Assembly: GCA_002862125.1 (NCBI GenBank)
Contig: PHSP01000001.1
Coordinates: 124,001 to 188,000, forward strand
Direction of reading: 5' to 3'
Origin: Methylobacter sp. KS41
Lineage (GTDB): Bacteria > Pseudomonadota > Gammaproteobacteria > Methylococcales > Methylomonadaceae
Length of the DNA stretch: 64,000 bases
This document shows, in pieces, positions 46,488 through 54,991 of this stretch; position 1 is the first letter of the stretch, and each line of letters starts with the position of its first letter. Made by a program: the position numbers and the translations under genes. The notes beneath the pieces are model-generated. The model was not told where the DNA came from. It did not search any database and worked only from the letters and a program-made list of their open reading frames with translations.

Positions 46488-48557
46488 ATGAATAAGTTAA
46501 TAAAAAATGCCATCTGGATACTGATCGTTGTTCTCGGAGCTTCGGCCATCGGCGGCATCGCCTTGAATCGCGGCGAAAATATCAACGCGCTTTGGTTTAT
46601 AACAGCTTCGCTTTGTGTTTACGCAATCGCCTATCGCTTTTACGCGGCGTGGATTGCCGCTACCGTTCTGATTGTCGATGACACGCGCGCAACGCCGGCA
46701 GAGCGGCTGGATAACGGCCGTGATTTTGTGCCCACCAATAAATGGGTTGTGTTCGGCCACCACTTCGCGGCAATTGCAGGGCCGGGGCCATTGGTTGGAC
46801 CGACCCTCGCCGCGCAGTTTGGTTATCTGCCGGGGACGCTGTGGATATTGTTTGGAGCGGTATTGGGCGGTTGCGTGCAAGATATGGTGACGTTATTTCT
46901 GTCCACCCGGCGCGACGCCAAAAGTCTGGGGCAAATGGCTCGCGATGAACTGGGACCATTAGGGGGTTCAGCGGCATTAATCGGCACATTTGCCATTATG
47001 ATCATCCTGATCGCCGTATTGGGTTTGGTGGTTGTCAATGCAATGAAGCACAGCCCATGGGCGACTTTCACGGTGTCGGCGACCATTCCCATAGCTATAT
47101 TAGCGGGTTTTTATATGCGTTATTTTCGCCCCGGGCAGGTGCTGGAAGCTTCCGCTTTAGGCGTGATTTTATTATTGTTGTCGGTGGCGGGCGGCGGTTT
47201 CATTGATGAACATGAAACCATGCGCATTATGTTTGATCATGAAGGCCTGATCCTGGCCTGGTGGGTCATGGCTTATGGTTTTGCCGCGGCCATCTTTCCT
47301 GTCTGGCTGCTGCTGGCCCCGCGCGATTACCTGTCTACCTATATGAAACTGGGTACCATCACCTTGTTGGCGGCGGCCATAATCATACTGCAACCGGACG
47401 TAAAAATGCCCGCGATAACACAGTTTATCGACGGCACCGGGCCTATTTTCGGAGGCAAATTATTTCCGTTTGCTTTCATTACCATTGCTTGCGGAGCGAT
47501 TTCCGGATTTCACGCGCTGATTGCCTCCGGCACCACACCCAAACTATTGAGCAATGAGCGCGACATCCGCATGATCGGTTATGGCGGCATGTTGCTGGAA
47601 TCGCTGGTTGCCATCATGGCGATGATAGCTGCCACGGTGCTTGATCCCGGCGTGTTTTTTGCCATTAACAGCTCCACGGGTGTTGTAGGAGTTGATGCGA
47701 TTGATGCCGCCGCCAAAATCTCTTCCTGGGGTTACCCGGTTACTGCCGGACAAATGCAGAATCTGGCCCGTCAAATGGGCGAAGCGACGCTATTTGCGCG
47801 TACCGGCGGCGCTCCTTCTCTCGCAGTGGGCATGGCGAGTATTTTCGGCAGCGCTTTCGGGGAAGGTTTGCTGGCCTTGTGGTATCACTTTGCCATCATG
47901 TTTGAGGCTATTTTTATTCTTACCACACTGGACGCCGGTACGCGCGTAGGCCGTTTTATGTTGCAGGATATGCTCGGCAATATTTGGCCAAAAATGGGTG
48001 AGACTTCCTGGATGCCTTCCGTTATTCTCACCAGCGCCATGGTAGTTTCGGGTTGGGGCTACTTCCTCTACATCGGCGTAATAGACCCGAACGGTGGAGT
48101 CAATATTCTGTGGCCACTGTTCGGCATTGCCAATCAAATGCTGGCTGCTATCGCTCTGTGCGTGGCCACGGGGATTTTGATTAAATCCGGCAAACTTAAA
48201 TATAGCTGGGTGACCGGTATTCCGCTTCTGTGGCTGGTAACTATTACCACCACGGCTGCCTGGCAGAAAATTGTCAGCACTGATATCCGCATAGGTTTCT
48301 TTTCCGCCGCCAACGATTTAACGGACAAGCTGGCGGCAGGAGTTTTGCCCCCGGCAAAAGCCGCTATCGCTCAAAAATTGATATTCAATCTGCACCTGGA
48401 CGCATGGCTGACGCTGTTTTTTGTCAGCTTACTGTGGGTGATTGTTTTTGATATGCTGCGTGTGTGCGTCCGTTATCTGTCAGGAAAACCGGTGCCGCCC
48501 CTAACGGAATCAGCGCATTGTCCCAGCCGTTTAGTTGAAGATTGGGTAAGAGATTAA
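46488..48557 (+). CDS. cstA: Carbon starvation protein CstA (peptide/pyruvate transporter family)
   Basis: A 689-residue CstA with about 16 helices. CstA and its paralogue BtsT take up peptides or pyruvate during starvation. Family signature: VFGHHFAAIAGPGPLVGPTLAAQFGYLPG at about residues 85-113, followed by FLSTRRDAKSLGQMARDELG and TTLDAGTRVGRFMLQD. The stop overlaps the next start by one base, so the two are coupled. Confidence 0.95.
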   Translation: MNKLIKNAIWILIVVLGASAIGGIALNRGENINALWFITASLCVYAIAYRFYAAWIAATVLIVDDTRATPAERLDNGRDFVPTNKWVVFGHHFAAIAGPGPLVGPTLAAQFGYLPGTLWILFGAVLGGCVQDMVTLFLSTRRDAKSLGQMARDELGPLGGSAALIGTFAIMIILIAVLGLVVVNAMKHSPWATFTVSATIPIAILAGFYMRYFRPGQVLEASALGVILLLLSVAGGGFIDEHETMRIMFDHEGLILAWWVMAYGFAAAIFPVWLLLAPRDYLSTYMKLGTITLLAAAIIILQPDVKMPAITQFIDGTGPIFGGKLFPFAFITIACGAISGFHALIASGTTPKLLSNERDIRMIGYGGMLLESLVAIMAMIAATVLDPGVFFAINSSTGVVGVDAIDAAAKISSWGYPVTAGQMQNLARQMGEATLFARTGGAPSLAVGMASIFGSAFGEGLLALWYHFAIMFEAIFILTTLDAGTRVGRFMLQDMLGNIWPKMGETSWMPSVILTSAMVVSGWGYFLYIGVIDPNGGVNILWPLFGIANQMLAAIALCVATGILIKSGKLKYSWVTGIPLLWLVTITTTAAWQKIVSTDIRIGFFSAANDLTDKLAAGVLPPAKAAIAQKLIFNLHLDAWLTLFFVSLLWVIVFDMLRVCVRYLSGKPVPPLTESAHCPSRLVEDWVRD

Positions 48558-48754
48558 TGCTGAACAAGATCAAAACATTCTGGCGGCTTGTGCGCCGGCT
48601 ATCAGGTGATGACGCTTACGAACAATACCTGAAGCGCTATGCCCTGCATCATCAAACCGATAACGGGGATGACTGTCAACCGCCACTAAGCAAGGCTGAT
48701 TTTTTCAGGCAGTGGCAAGATGAGAAATGGAACGGCATTAAGCGCTGTTGCTAG
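48557..48754 (+). CDS. ybdD: YbdD/YjiX family small protein
   Basis: A 65-residue protein (MLNKIKTFWRLVRRLSGDDAYEQYLKRY...) of the YbdD/YjiX (DUF466) family, constantly found after cstA or btsT and needed for their transport activity in E. coli. The family ending FFRQWQDEKWNGIKRCC is intact. ATG 48557 shares its A with the cstA stop (TAATG); an in-frame ATG at 48542 would lie inside cstA. Confidence 0.92.
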   Translation: MLNKIKTFWRLVRRLSGDDAYEQYLKRYALHHQTDNGDDCQPPLSKADFFRQWQDEKWNGIKRCC

Positions 48755-48805
48755 CCTAAAGTTACCAAATCTTGTCGTCCTGGCCCGCGCCATAAAGCTT
48801 ACCTG

Positions 48806-49876
48806 ATGACTATCGATTATTTAATCATCGGCCAGGGGCTGGCCGGAAGCTTGCTGGCATGGGAACTCATGCAGCGGGACTGTAAAATCGTCATCATAGA
48901 TAATGGCAAGGAAAATGCCTCGCAAGTCTCAGCAGGGTTAATTAATCCCGTCACCGGAATGCGTTTCGTAAAATCCGCGAATATCGACAATTTATTGCCG
49001 TCTGCTAAACAACTTTACTTTGAATTAGCCAGATTTTTTCAGCAAACTTTTTACATTGAAAAGTCCATGCTGCGGATTTTCCGCAATGATAAGGAATTAA
49101 AGCACTGTCTTAAACGATTTGATGCCCTTGATTATCTGGACTATCTGGACTATCTGGGCGCATTATCGCCGCCTAGCCAATACTTCAACAACCTTGCAAC
49201 AGACTTCGGATTTCTGGAGCAAAAGCAAACCGGCTATTTATTAACCGGGCCCTTATTAACTTGCCTGAAAGATTTCTTTATTGACAACCGCTGTTACCGG
49301 CAGGTGAATATTGACTACCAGGACATTCAGCTGCAACCAGCATTGCGCTGGCAGGACATTTCCCCGAAGCGGATTATTTTCTGCGAAGGCCATCATGCCG
49401 TAAATAATCCCTGGTTTTCCTGGCTGCCTTTTCAACCGGCGAAAGGGGAAATTTTAACCCTGGAACATCAATGCGAATTACCGGATAAAATATTGAATTA
49501 CGGTGACTGGCTAATTCCATTAGACAGCCGTCATTTTCGCATCGGCGCGACGTTTGACAGGGAAAATCTCAACACCCTGCCAACCGGGAGCGGTAAAAAT
49601 GCTTTATTAAATGCGCTCAAACCCGTTTCAGCCAATCTAGCGGCGCAAGCAACATTGCTTAATCATCAGGCCAATATCCGGCCCTGCACCCTGGATAAAC
49701 AACCGTTTCTCGGCCATCATCCACAATATCCGCAACTTGCTATTTTTAACGGCTTTGGGGCTAAAGGCAGTTTGCAGATACCTTGGCATAGCAGGCATTT
49801 CGCAGATGCCTTATTAAACCAAAAACCCCCGCCATCAAACATTCAACGCCATTATGCACCGCATTTCACTGGTTAA
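48806..49876 (+). CDS. FAD-dependent oxidoreductase (DAO family)
   Basis: A 356-residue amine/amino-acid oxidase-like flavoprotein. The N-terminal FAD dinucleotide motif is YLIIGQGLAGSLLAWEL, followed by SAGLINPVTGMRFVKS. The C-terminus NIRPCTLDKQPFLGHHPQ..IFNGFGAKGSLQIPWHSRHFAD matches the substrate/FAD-closing region of DAO proteins, including MnmC(o). A 9-base tandem repeat gives YLDYLDYLG at about residues 110-118. The gene overlaps the next one, a methyltransferase, by 23 bases. The pair might act together as an oxidase plus methyltransferase on tRNA wobble uridine, as in bifunctional MnmC; this is inference. Confidence 0.85.
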   Translation: MTIDYLIIGQGLAGSLLAWELMQRDCKIVIIDNGKENASQVSAGLINPVTGMRFVKSANIDNLLPSAKQLYFELARFFQQTFYIEKSMLRIFRNDKELKHCLKRFDALDYLDYLDYLGALSPPSQYFNNLATDFGFLEQKQTGYLLTGPLLTCLKDFFIDNRCYRQVNIDYQDIQLQPALRWQDISPKRIIFCEGHHAVNNPWFSWLPFQPAKGEILTLEHQCELPDKILNYGDWLIPLDSRHFRIGATFDRENLNTLPTGSGKNALLNALKPVSANLAAQATLLNHQANIRPCTLDKQPFLGHHPQYPQLAIFNGFGAKGSLQIPWHSRHFADALLNQKPPPSNIQRHYAPHFTG

Positions 49877-50462
49877 CCACGCACACAATCTCATCAGAAA
49901 GGTTCTTCGCCCTGGCGATACCGCCGTTGACGCAACGGTAGGCAACGGCCACGACACGCTGTTTCTAGCCGGGCAAGTAGGCCCGTCCGGAAAGGTTTTC
50001 GGTTTTGATATTCAACTGGCAGCCATTGACTCAACACGGGCGAAAGTAGACTCATGCCGGACCAGCGAGAATGCGCTCGGCAACGCGCCTGCACAGGCGA
50101 TAAACTTGACGTTAATACATGCAAGCCATGCGGACATGTGCGGCAAAATTCCCGCGCACTATCATGGCAGCATCGGCGCTATCATGTTTAATCTGGGCTA
50201 TCTGCCGGGTGGCGATAAACGTATTATTACCCGGACCGATTCGACGCTATCGGCTTTGAATAGCGCCAGCCGGTTAGTATCGAGCAATGGCATCATCACT
50301 GTTCTGGCTTATCCCGGACATCAGGGCGGCGATCTGGAAACAGAGGAAGTCAAGAACTGGTGCGGGCAACTGGATAAAGACCAATTTAAAACCCGCATTA
50401 TTTACAGTTCAGAAAATAAAGGGTCCGCCCCCAGGCTTTTTGTTGTTTACAAGACGCATTAA
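49854..50462 (+). CDS. Class I SAM-dependent methyltransferase, YtqB/MnmM-like
   Basis: A 202-residue Rossmann methyltransferase of the YtqB (rRNA_methylase-like) family. SAM motif I is DATVGNGHDTLFLAGQVG and the acidic loop is VFGFDIQ. The family blocks IGAIMFNLGYLPGGDKRIIT and ITVLAYPGHQGGDLE are followed by the C-terminal NKGSAPRLFVVYK. Members of this family methylate nm5s2U to mnm5s2U in tRNA (MnmM) as I recall. ATG 49854 lies inside the upstream oxidoreductase gene, so expression is coupled. Confidence 0.87.
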   Translation: MHRISLVNHAHNLIRKVLRPGDTAVDATVGNGHDTLFLAGQVGPSGKVFGFDIQLAAIDSTRAKVDSCRTSENALGNAPAQAINLTLIHASHADMCGKIPAHYHGSIGAIMFNLGYLPGGDKRIITRTDSTLSALNSASRLVSSNGIITVLAYPGHQGGDLETEEVKNWCGQLDKDQFKTRIIYSSENKGSAPRLFVVYKTH

Positions 50463-50536
50463 AACAAACCGGCCATAAAGCAATCTGCTATTATTTCCGC
50501 CTGTTTTATTCATTTCAATCCATTAAAAGGACACAC

Positions 50537-50851
50537 ATGTCAGAGTTCAATAACGTATCCGTCGTCAAAAAAGCCAACATCTATTTCGGCGGCAACGTCA
50601 GCAGCCGCACTATCCGTTTTGCCGATGGCTCATTAAAAACCCTGGGCTTTATGCTGCCGGGCGAATACACCTTCAACACGGCTGATAAAGAATTGATGGA
50701 AATCATCGACGGCGACCTCGACGTTTTATTGCCGGAAACAGACCAATGGCGAAAGGTTAACGGCGGTGAATCGTTTAATGTTCCGGCTAATTCAGCATTC
50801 ACGGTAAAAATCATTACTCCTACGGATTATTGCTGCTCTTTCATCAAATAA
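50537..50851 (+). CDS. ppnP: Pyrimidine/purine nucleoside phosphorylase PpnP
   Basis: A 104-residue cupin-like protein of the PpnP (YaiE, DUF1255) family, which phosphorolyses diverse nucleosides. Diagnostic text: NIYFGGNVSSRTI, GFMLPGEYTFNTADKELMEII, GDLDVLLPETDQWRKV, GESFNVPANSAF. AAAGGACACAC precedes the ATG. Usual length. Confidence 0.93.
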   Translation: MSEFNNVSVVKKANIYFGGNVSSRTIRFADGSLKTLGFMLPGEYTFNTADKELMEIIDGDLDVLLPETDQWRKVNGGESFNVPANSAFTVKIITPTDYCCSFIK

Positions 50852-50855
50852 CAGC

Positions 50856-51329
50856 ATGGAAAAAGTCGCCATCTTTGCCGATGTGCAGAACATTTATTAC
50901 ACCACCCGGCAAAGCTATCAACGGCATTTCAATTACAACGCCTTCTGGACTCAGGCGACTGCCGGCAGGACTGTTGTGACGGCGTTTGCTTACGCCATCG
51001 ACAAAGGCGACAGCAAACAGCTGGGCTTCCAGCAAATACTTCGCAATATAGGCTTTGAAGTCAAACTCAAGCCTTATATCCAGCGTAGCGACGGTTCCGC
51101 GAAAGGCGACTGGGATGTGGGCATCACCCTGGACATGATCGAGTATGCAGCCAGATCGGATGTCGTAATTCTGTTATCAGGCGATGGCGACTTTGATCTA
51201 TTGCTGAATAAAGTTCGCAGCGCTTATTCTGTAACTGCAGAAGTGTACGGGGTGCCAGGGCTAACGGCGTCATCCCTGATCAACGCTGCTAGCCGCTTTA
51301 TAGCGATTGACGATAAATTGTTAATTTAA
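50856..51329 (+). CDS. LabA-like NYN-domain protein (putative ribonuclease)
   Basis: A 157-residue NYN/PIN-like nuclease-fold protein (LabA/DUF88). Acidic active-site residues are in place: VAIFADVQNIYY (Asp9), KGDWDVGITLDMIEYA and LLSGDGDFDLLLNKV. It lies 4 bases after ppnP, so they share a transcript. The gene is followed by a strong bidirectional terminator. Confidence 0.88.
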   Translation: MEKVAIFADVQNIYYTTRQSYQRHFNYNAFWTQATAGRTVVTAFAYAIDKGDSKQLGFQQILRNIGFEVKLKPYIQRSDGSAKGDWDVGITLDMIEYAARSDVVILLSGDGDFDLLLNKVRSAYSVTAEVYGVPGLTASSLINAASRFIAIDDKLLI

Positions 51330-51365
51330 AAAACCGCATTACCTGAAAGGCCGCGAATAATAAAA

Positions 51366-51410
51366 ACCAGGGTCCGGTAGAATGAAAAGCTACTGGACCC
51401 TGGTTTTTTT
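51366..51410. terminator. Bidirectional rho-independent terminator
   Basis: Stem 51366-51380 (accagggtccggtag) pairs with 51390-51404 (ctactggaccctggt) with one G-U, around a 9-base loop. T-run 51404-51410 follows on the plus strand and A-run 51362-51366 serves the minus strand. It separates the convergent NYN and ctpA genes. Confidence 0.93.
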
Positions 51411-51429
51411 GGCTATAGGAGATTATTGG

Positions 51430-52749
51430 CTATTTCTTGAAAACATTCATGCCTTTTAATAGATTCAGAGCCTCATGCACTGCGTAATCCTCGACATCCA
51501 GACCTTCCTTTTCCTTATCCAATCCCCCTTTTTTTTCATCGGACGAACCTTTGCCATTCTGTAAATGATGTGACAAATCCGCCTCTTTGATGGGTGTAAA
51601 ATCGGCTTTATCCAAGGTCTCCAGTTTAACACGCGCCAATGTTATATCCGGCTCAATGCCTTCAGCCTGTATCGAGCGGCCGGAAGGCGTATAGTAACGG
51701 GCGGTTGTCAGCTTCACTGCAGCGCCATTACTGATAGGCAATATTGTTTGCACCGAACCTTTACCGAATGACTTTTCTCCCATAATCACAGCACGCTTTT
51801 GATCCTGCAATGCGCCGGCCACAATTTCTGATGCCGATGCAGAGCCTGCATTTATCAATACGACGATAGGCGCGCCGTCAATGAGATCATCAGGCGAAGC
51901 ATTAAATCGCATTTCAGAATTTTCAATACGCCCTTCCGTGTACACAATAAGCCCGCTTTTTAAGAAGGCGTCACTGACTTCAACCGCAGCATTTAAAACG
52001 CCGCCCGGATTATTTCTTAAATCCAGCACCAGACCTTTCAGTTTGTTACCCCCGTTTTCTTTTTTCAGTGCGGCCAGGGCTTCTTTTAACGCGTCTCCCG
52101 TGCCTGATTGAAAACTGCTGATACGGATATAGCCGAAACCTTTTTCCAGCATCCTGCTCTTGACGCTTTTTACTTTTATAATGGCGCGGGTCAAGGTTAA
52201 TTTTAATGGCGCTTCTGCACCTTCACGCACAATGGTGAGAACAATTTTACTACCGGGTTCACCGCGCATCTTCTTGACGGCATCAGTTAAAGACATGCCT
52301 TTTACCGGTATATCATCAAGCTTGATAATAAGATCCCCTGTTTTTATTCCCGCTTTTTGGGCCGGCGTATCGTCAATGGGCGAAACCACTTTAATAAAAC
52401 CGTTTTCCATGGTCACTTCAATGCCTAAACCGCCAAATTGGCCGGTAGTTCCCTCTTTTAGTTCCTGATATTCCTCCGGAACCAGATAGGCGGAATGCGG
52501 ATCGAGTCCGCTCAACATGCCGCGAATAGCATCTTCCAATAACTTTTTATCCGAAACGGGCTCTACATAATCTCTTTTAATCAAGCCAAAAATGTCTGTG
52601 AATGTCCGCAACTCTTCATAGGGCAGCGATTCGGCATCAGTTGCGGCTGCTCCATTATCCCGTTCAGCGAAGACACTGCCGCAGACACCCAAAAAAACAC
52701 CTAGCATTATGCTAAGCGATAAAATAAAAATAGCTTTCTTTTTCTGCAT
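51430..52749 (-). CDS. ctpA: S41-family carboxy-terminal processing protease CtpA
   Basis: A 439-residue periplasmic protease. Signal peptide 1-28 (IFILSLSIMLGVFLGVCGSVFA), PDZ domain about 100-185 (GGLGIEVTMENGFIKVVSPI), catalytic Ser in NAGSASASEIVAG (about 301-312) and general-base Lys330 in GEKSFGKGSVQ, then GIEPD. A charged C-terminal tail (KGSSDEKKGGLDKEKEG) is probably disordered. It follows envC, as in many proteobacteria, and may process cell-wall enzymes activated by EnvC. Confidence 0.95.
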   Translation of the reverse strand: MQKKKAIFILSLSIMLGVFLGVCGSVFAERDNGAAATDAESLPYEELRTFTDIFGLIKRDYVEPVSDKKLLEDAIRGMLSGLDPHSAYLVPEEYQELKEGTTGQFGGLGIEVTMENGFIKVVSPIDDTPAQKAGIKTGDLIIKLDDIPVKGMSLTDAVKKMRGEPGSKIVLTIVREGAEAPLKLTLTRAIIKVKSVKSRMLEKGFGYIRISSFQSGTGDALKEALAALKKENGGNKLKGLVLDLRNNPGGVLNAAVEVSDAFLKSGLIVYTEGRIENSEMRFNASPDDLIDGAPIVVLINAGSASASEIVAGALQDQKRAVIMGEKSFGKGSVQTILPISNGAAVKLTTARYYTPSGRSIQAEGIEPDITLARVKLETLDKADFTPIKEADLSHHLQNGKGSSDEKKGGLDKEKEGLDVEDYAVHEALNLLKGMNVFKK

Positions 52750-52822
52750 GTGTCTTAAAACTCCAAATCCTCAATTTTCTACATTATATTATCATCTAAC
52801 GGCAAATTTACTTGAAGCGCTT

Positions 52823-53995
52823 TTATCTTTGGCACCATTCAAGAGGATCAATCGGCACGCCTTTCTGGCGTATGCCAAAATACAGCCCGGACTGACTGCG
52901 TCCGCCGCTTTCTCCTACGGAAGCAATAACATCTCCTGCCCTGACCAAATCGCCCGCCCGCTTATAGAGACTCTGATTAAAGGCATAAAGCGTCATATAT
53001 CCCTGACCGTGATCAATAATAGTCAACAAACCGTAGCCCCGCATCCACTCGGCATACACTACCTTGCCTCCGGTAACGGCCTTTATTTCCATTCCTTCGC
53101 TGGCGTTAATCAACACGCCATCCCACTTGCCGCCAGTTCGCTCGCTTCCGAACTTTTGCACTACCTTACCACTGACAGGCCAAGGCAATTTACCTCTGAG
53201 CGTAGAAAATTGAGCGCTTGGTTCAGAAAAATTCTCCAGAGATGGAGATAATACTTTACCCTGTTCCGCATCAACAGCAAGCTCCTCTTCTGTTACAGGC
53301 AATGAAGCCATTAAACTCCTCAGCCTGATTTCGCTATCCTGCAGCTGACTTAACTTTTGTTCGCTTGATGAATAATCATTGCCAATTTGCGCCAGCAACT
53401 CATTTCTTTGTTTTCTGGCCTCGTCAAGAACGGCTTGCTCTGATTTTTTTCGTTTCAGATCTTGCTCTAAAAGTTCAGTTTCAGCATGTTTTTGCTTATC
53501 CAGCTGATCCAGGCGACGGATAGCCGTTTCTAAATCAACAAGTTTTTTTAAACGCTCTTTATTCAGATAGTTAAAATAGACCATCATCCTGCTGGATAGC
53601 GCGGGGTCTTGCTGGTTGAGGAGCAACTTCAACTTTTCTTTTTTCCCGATAACATAGGCGGCTCTTATTTGAACGGACAGTTCCTTGCTTAACGTATCGA
53701 TTTCTTTCTGATAAACATCCATATCGCGCCAAATCTTGTCCAGGCTTTGGCGTTTTTGCTCAATCTGGGTTTGCAATGTTTTTAATGAGGCGGCTGTTTC
53801 GCCATAGTGTTTTTCAATCTCCGCCAACAGGCTCTGAAGAGTGTCTTTCTGCTGCGAAAGCTTCTGCATAGCCTGCTTGACGTCATTAATATCTGATTCG
53901 ACCTTATTGAGATCATCGCTGGTTTGCAAATCTTCCGCATAGCCATCACTGATCAAGGCGCTCAGCAAAAAAACAAAAATCAGCTTTCTTCTCAT
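52823..53995 (-). CDS. envC: Murein hydrolase activator EnvC
   Basis: A 390-residue periplasmic protein: signal peptide (1-20), long coiled coil (about 27-250) and C-terminal LytM/M23 domain (about 265-390). The M23 metal ligands are missing: the usual HxxxD region reads KWDGVLINA and the usual HxH reads GLYFGIRQKG. As in E. coli EnvC it should therefore be a non-catalytic activator of amidases at the septum. Downstream is ctpA; directly upstream is a gpmI relic. Confidence 0.92.
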   Translation of the reverse strand: MRRKLIFVFLLSALISDGYAEDLQTSDDLNKVESDINDVKQAMQKLSQQKDTLQSLLAEIEKHYGETAASLKTLQTQIEQKRQSLDKIWRDMDVYQKEIDTLSKELSVQIRAAYVIGKKEKLKLLLNQQDPALSSRMMVYFNYLNKERLKKLVDLETAIRRLDQLDKQKHAETELLEQDLKRKKSEQAVLDEARKQRNELLAQIGNDYSSSEQKLSQLQDSEIRLRSLMASLPVTEEELAVDAEQGKVLSPSLENFSEPSAQFSTLRGKLPWPVSGKVVQKFGSERTGGKWDGVLINASEGMEIKAVTGGKVVYAEWMRGYGLLTIIDHGQGYMTLYAFNQSLYKRAGDLVRAGDVIASVGESGGRSQSGLYFGIRQKGVPIDPLEWCQR

Positions 53996-54002
53996 TCACA
54001 GA

Positions 54003-54310
54003 TCAAGCAGCAACAATAAGCGATCCACCAGTTATTTCAGCGGGCTTTACTACGCCGAAAATAGCCTGCATGGCAGGCGGCAAATCATATAAAAGGACGT
54101 CTGAGGCCAAAGACGCCGGCATTGCGATATCCGCATAAAAGCCGGCAAAACCTTTAGCAATCAGGCTATAGGCGGATTTTACACGATCCCAACAATTATC
54201 TCTATCCATCACATAAATACTGTCAACTATGGAGACAATGCGGCCTGACCCTGAGCAGTAAATTTTGCATCAAATAATTCAATGGCGGCATCGGCGCTTT
54301 TATGGGTGTT
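54003..54310 (-). pseudogene. gpmI: gpmI (cofactor-independent phosphoglycerate mutase) remnant
   Basis: Two out-of-frame pieces resemble consecutive parts of GpmI. THKSADAAIELFDAKFTAQG (54305 downward) corresponds to the TPPKSA..LFDAKF region. After one frameshift near 54240, IVDSIYVMDRDNCWDRVKSA plus YSLIAKGFAGFYADIA corresponds to the YYAMDRDNRWDRV..AYDLL region. The tail from about 54100 to the stop at 54003 no longer aligns by eye. Most of the roughly 510-residue enzyme is gone. Position fits: gpmI-envC is the order in E. coli. Confidence 0.7.
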
Positions 54311-54643
54311 GATTTCTTGTTTCAATGAGCAGCCGAACCAGTCAGGAATCGGCAAAACTAAAAATTTATATCGGTTCATTATCTTTTTGTATTTCTCCGT
54401 ACGCAAAAGCAAAACCATGACCGCCGCCTGGCATAAACAGAATAAATGATAAACACAGTTATATTATCCATTACCCAAAATGATTGAAAATAGGGTATCA
54501 TTTTGCTAAATTTGTCGGATTTATAAACAGGCAATATAACCGTTATATTAATACACGTTGACTGCAGTTGTGTATAAATAATTCTCAGGGGGTTCTTTAT
54601 ATAAAAATTAAGGCACCGCAAACCACCAGCATTGAGCAGCTCC
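54311..54643. other. Divergent region with the ArsR operator
   Basis: About 330 bases between the gpmI relic and the ArsR gene. Very AT-rich near the latter and carrying the palindrome at 54533-54549. A second half-site gttatatt occurs at 54458. No other gene is supported. Confidence 0.5.
54533..54549. promoter_or_regulatory. Palindromic operator candidate for the ArsR-family repressor
   Basis: Perfect 8+1+8 palindrome aatataac-c-gttatatt, 95 bases before the ArsR ATG. Its right half (tatatt) could also be a -10 element, so repressor binding would block transcription. ArsR-type repressors bind such AT-rich dyads in their own promoters. Confidence 0.6.
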
Positions 54644-54958
54644 ATGGAAATTAAAGAACCATTCGTTTTATATAATGATACCGATATAGTCAAGGCGGCC
54701 CGCTGTCTGAAAGCAATGTCCCATCCGTTGCGATTAAAAATATTATGTGTTCTTGGCAATAATTCGGTCAGCGTACAAGACATTGTCGAACAGGTAGGAA
54801 CCAGCCAAAGCAATATTTCCCAACATTTATCCATTCTCAGAGAAAAAAATATTCTCGGCTCAAAAAAAGAAGCCAACCGCGTTTATTATTTCATCGATGA
54901 TGAACGCATGTTGCAGCTCATTAAAATGATGCGAGACGTGTTTTGCTCCAAAAACTAA
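54644..54958 (+). CDS. ArsR-family repressor with BigR/SqrR/YgaV-type dithiol
   Basis: A 104-residue winged-helix repressor (CLKAMSHPLRLKILCVLG; SVQDIVEQVGTSQSNISQHLSILREK). Cys35 in RLKILCVL and Cys101 in MRDVFCSKN fall exactly where BigR/SqrR/YgaV carry the cysteine pair that senses persulfides; ArsR metal motifs (ELCVCDL) are absent. The next gene encodes a rhodanese, a sulfur-transfer partner. ATG 54644 is preferred over a TTG at 54632. It probably represses itself through the palindrome upstream. Confidence 0.85.
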   Translation: MEIKEPFVLYNDTDIVKAARCLKAMSHPLRLKILCVLGNNSVSVQDIVEQVGTSQSNISQHLSILREKNILGSKKEANRVYYFIDDERMLQLIKMMRDVFCSKN

Positions 54959-54991
54959 TCCATTTTATTCACTTAACCAGAAGCATACTCC

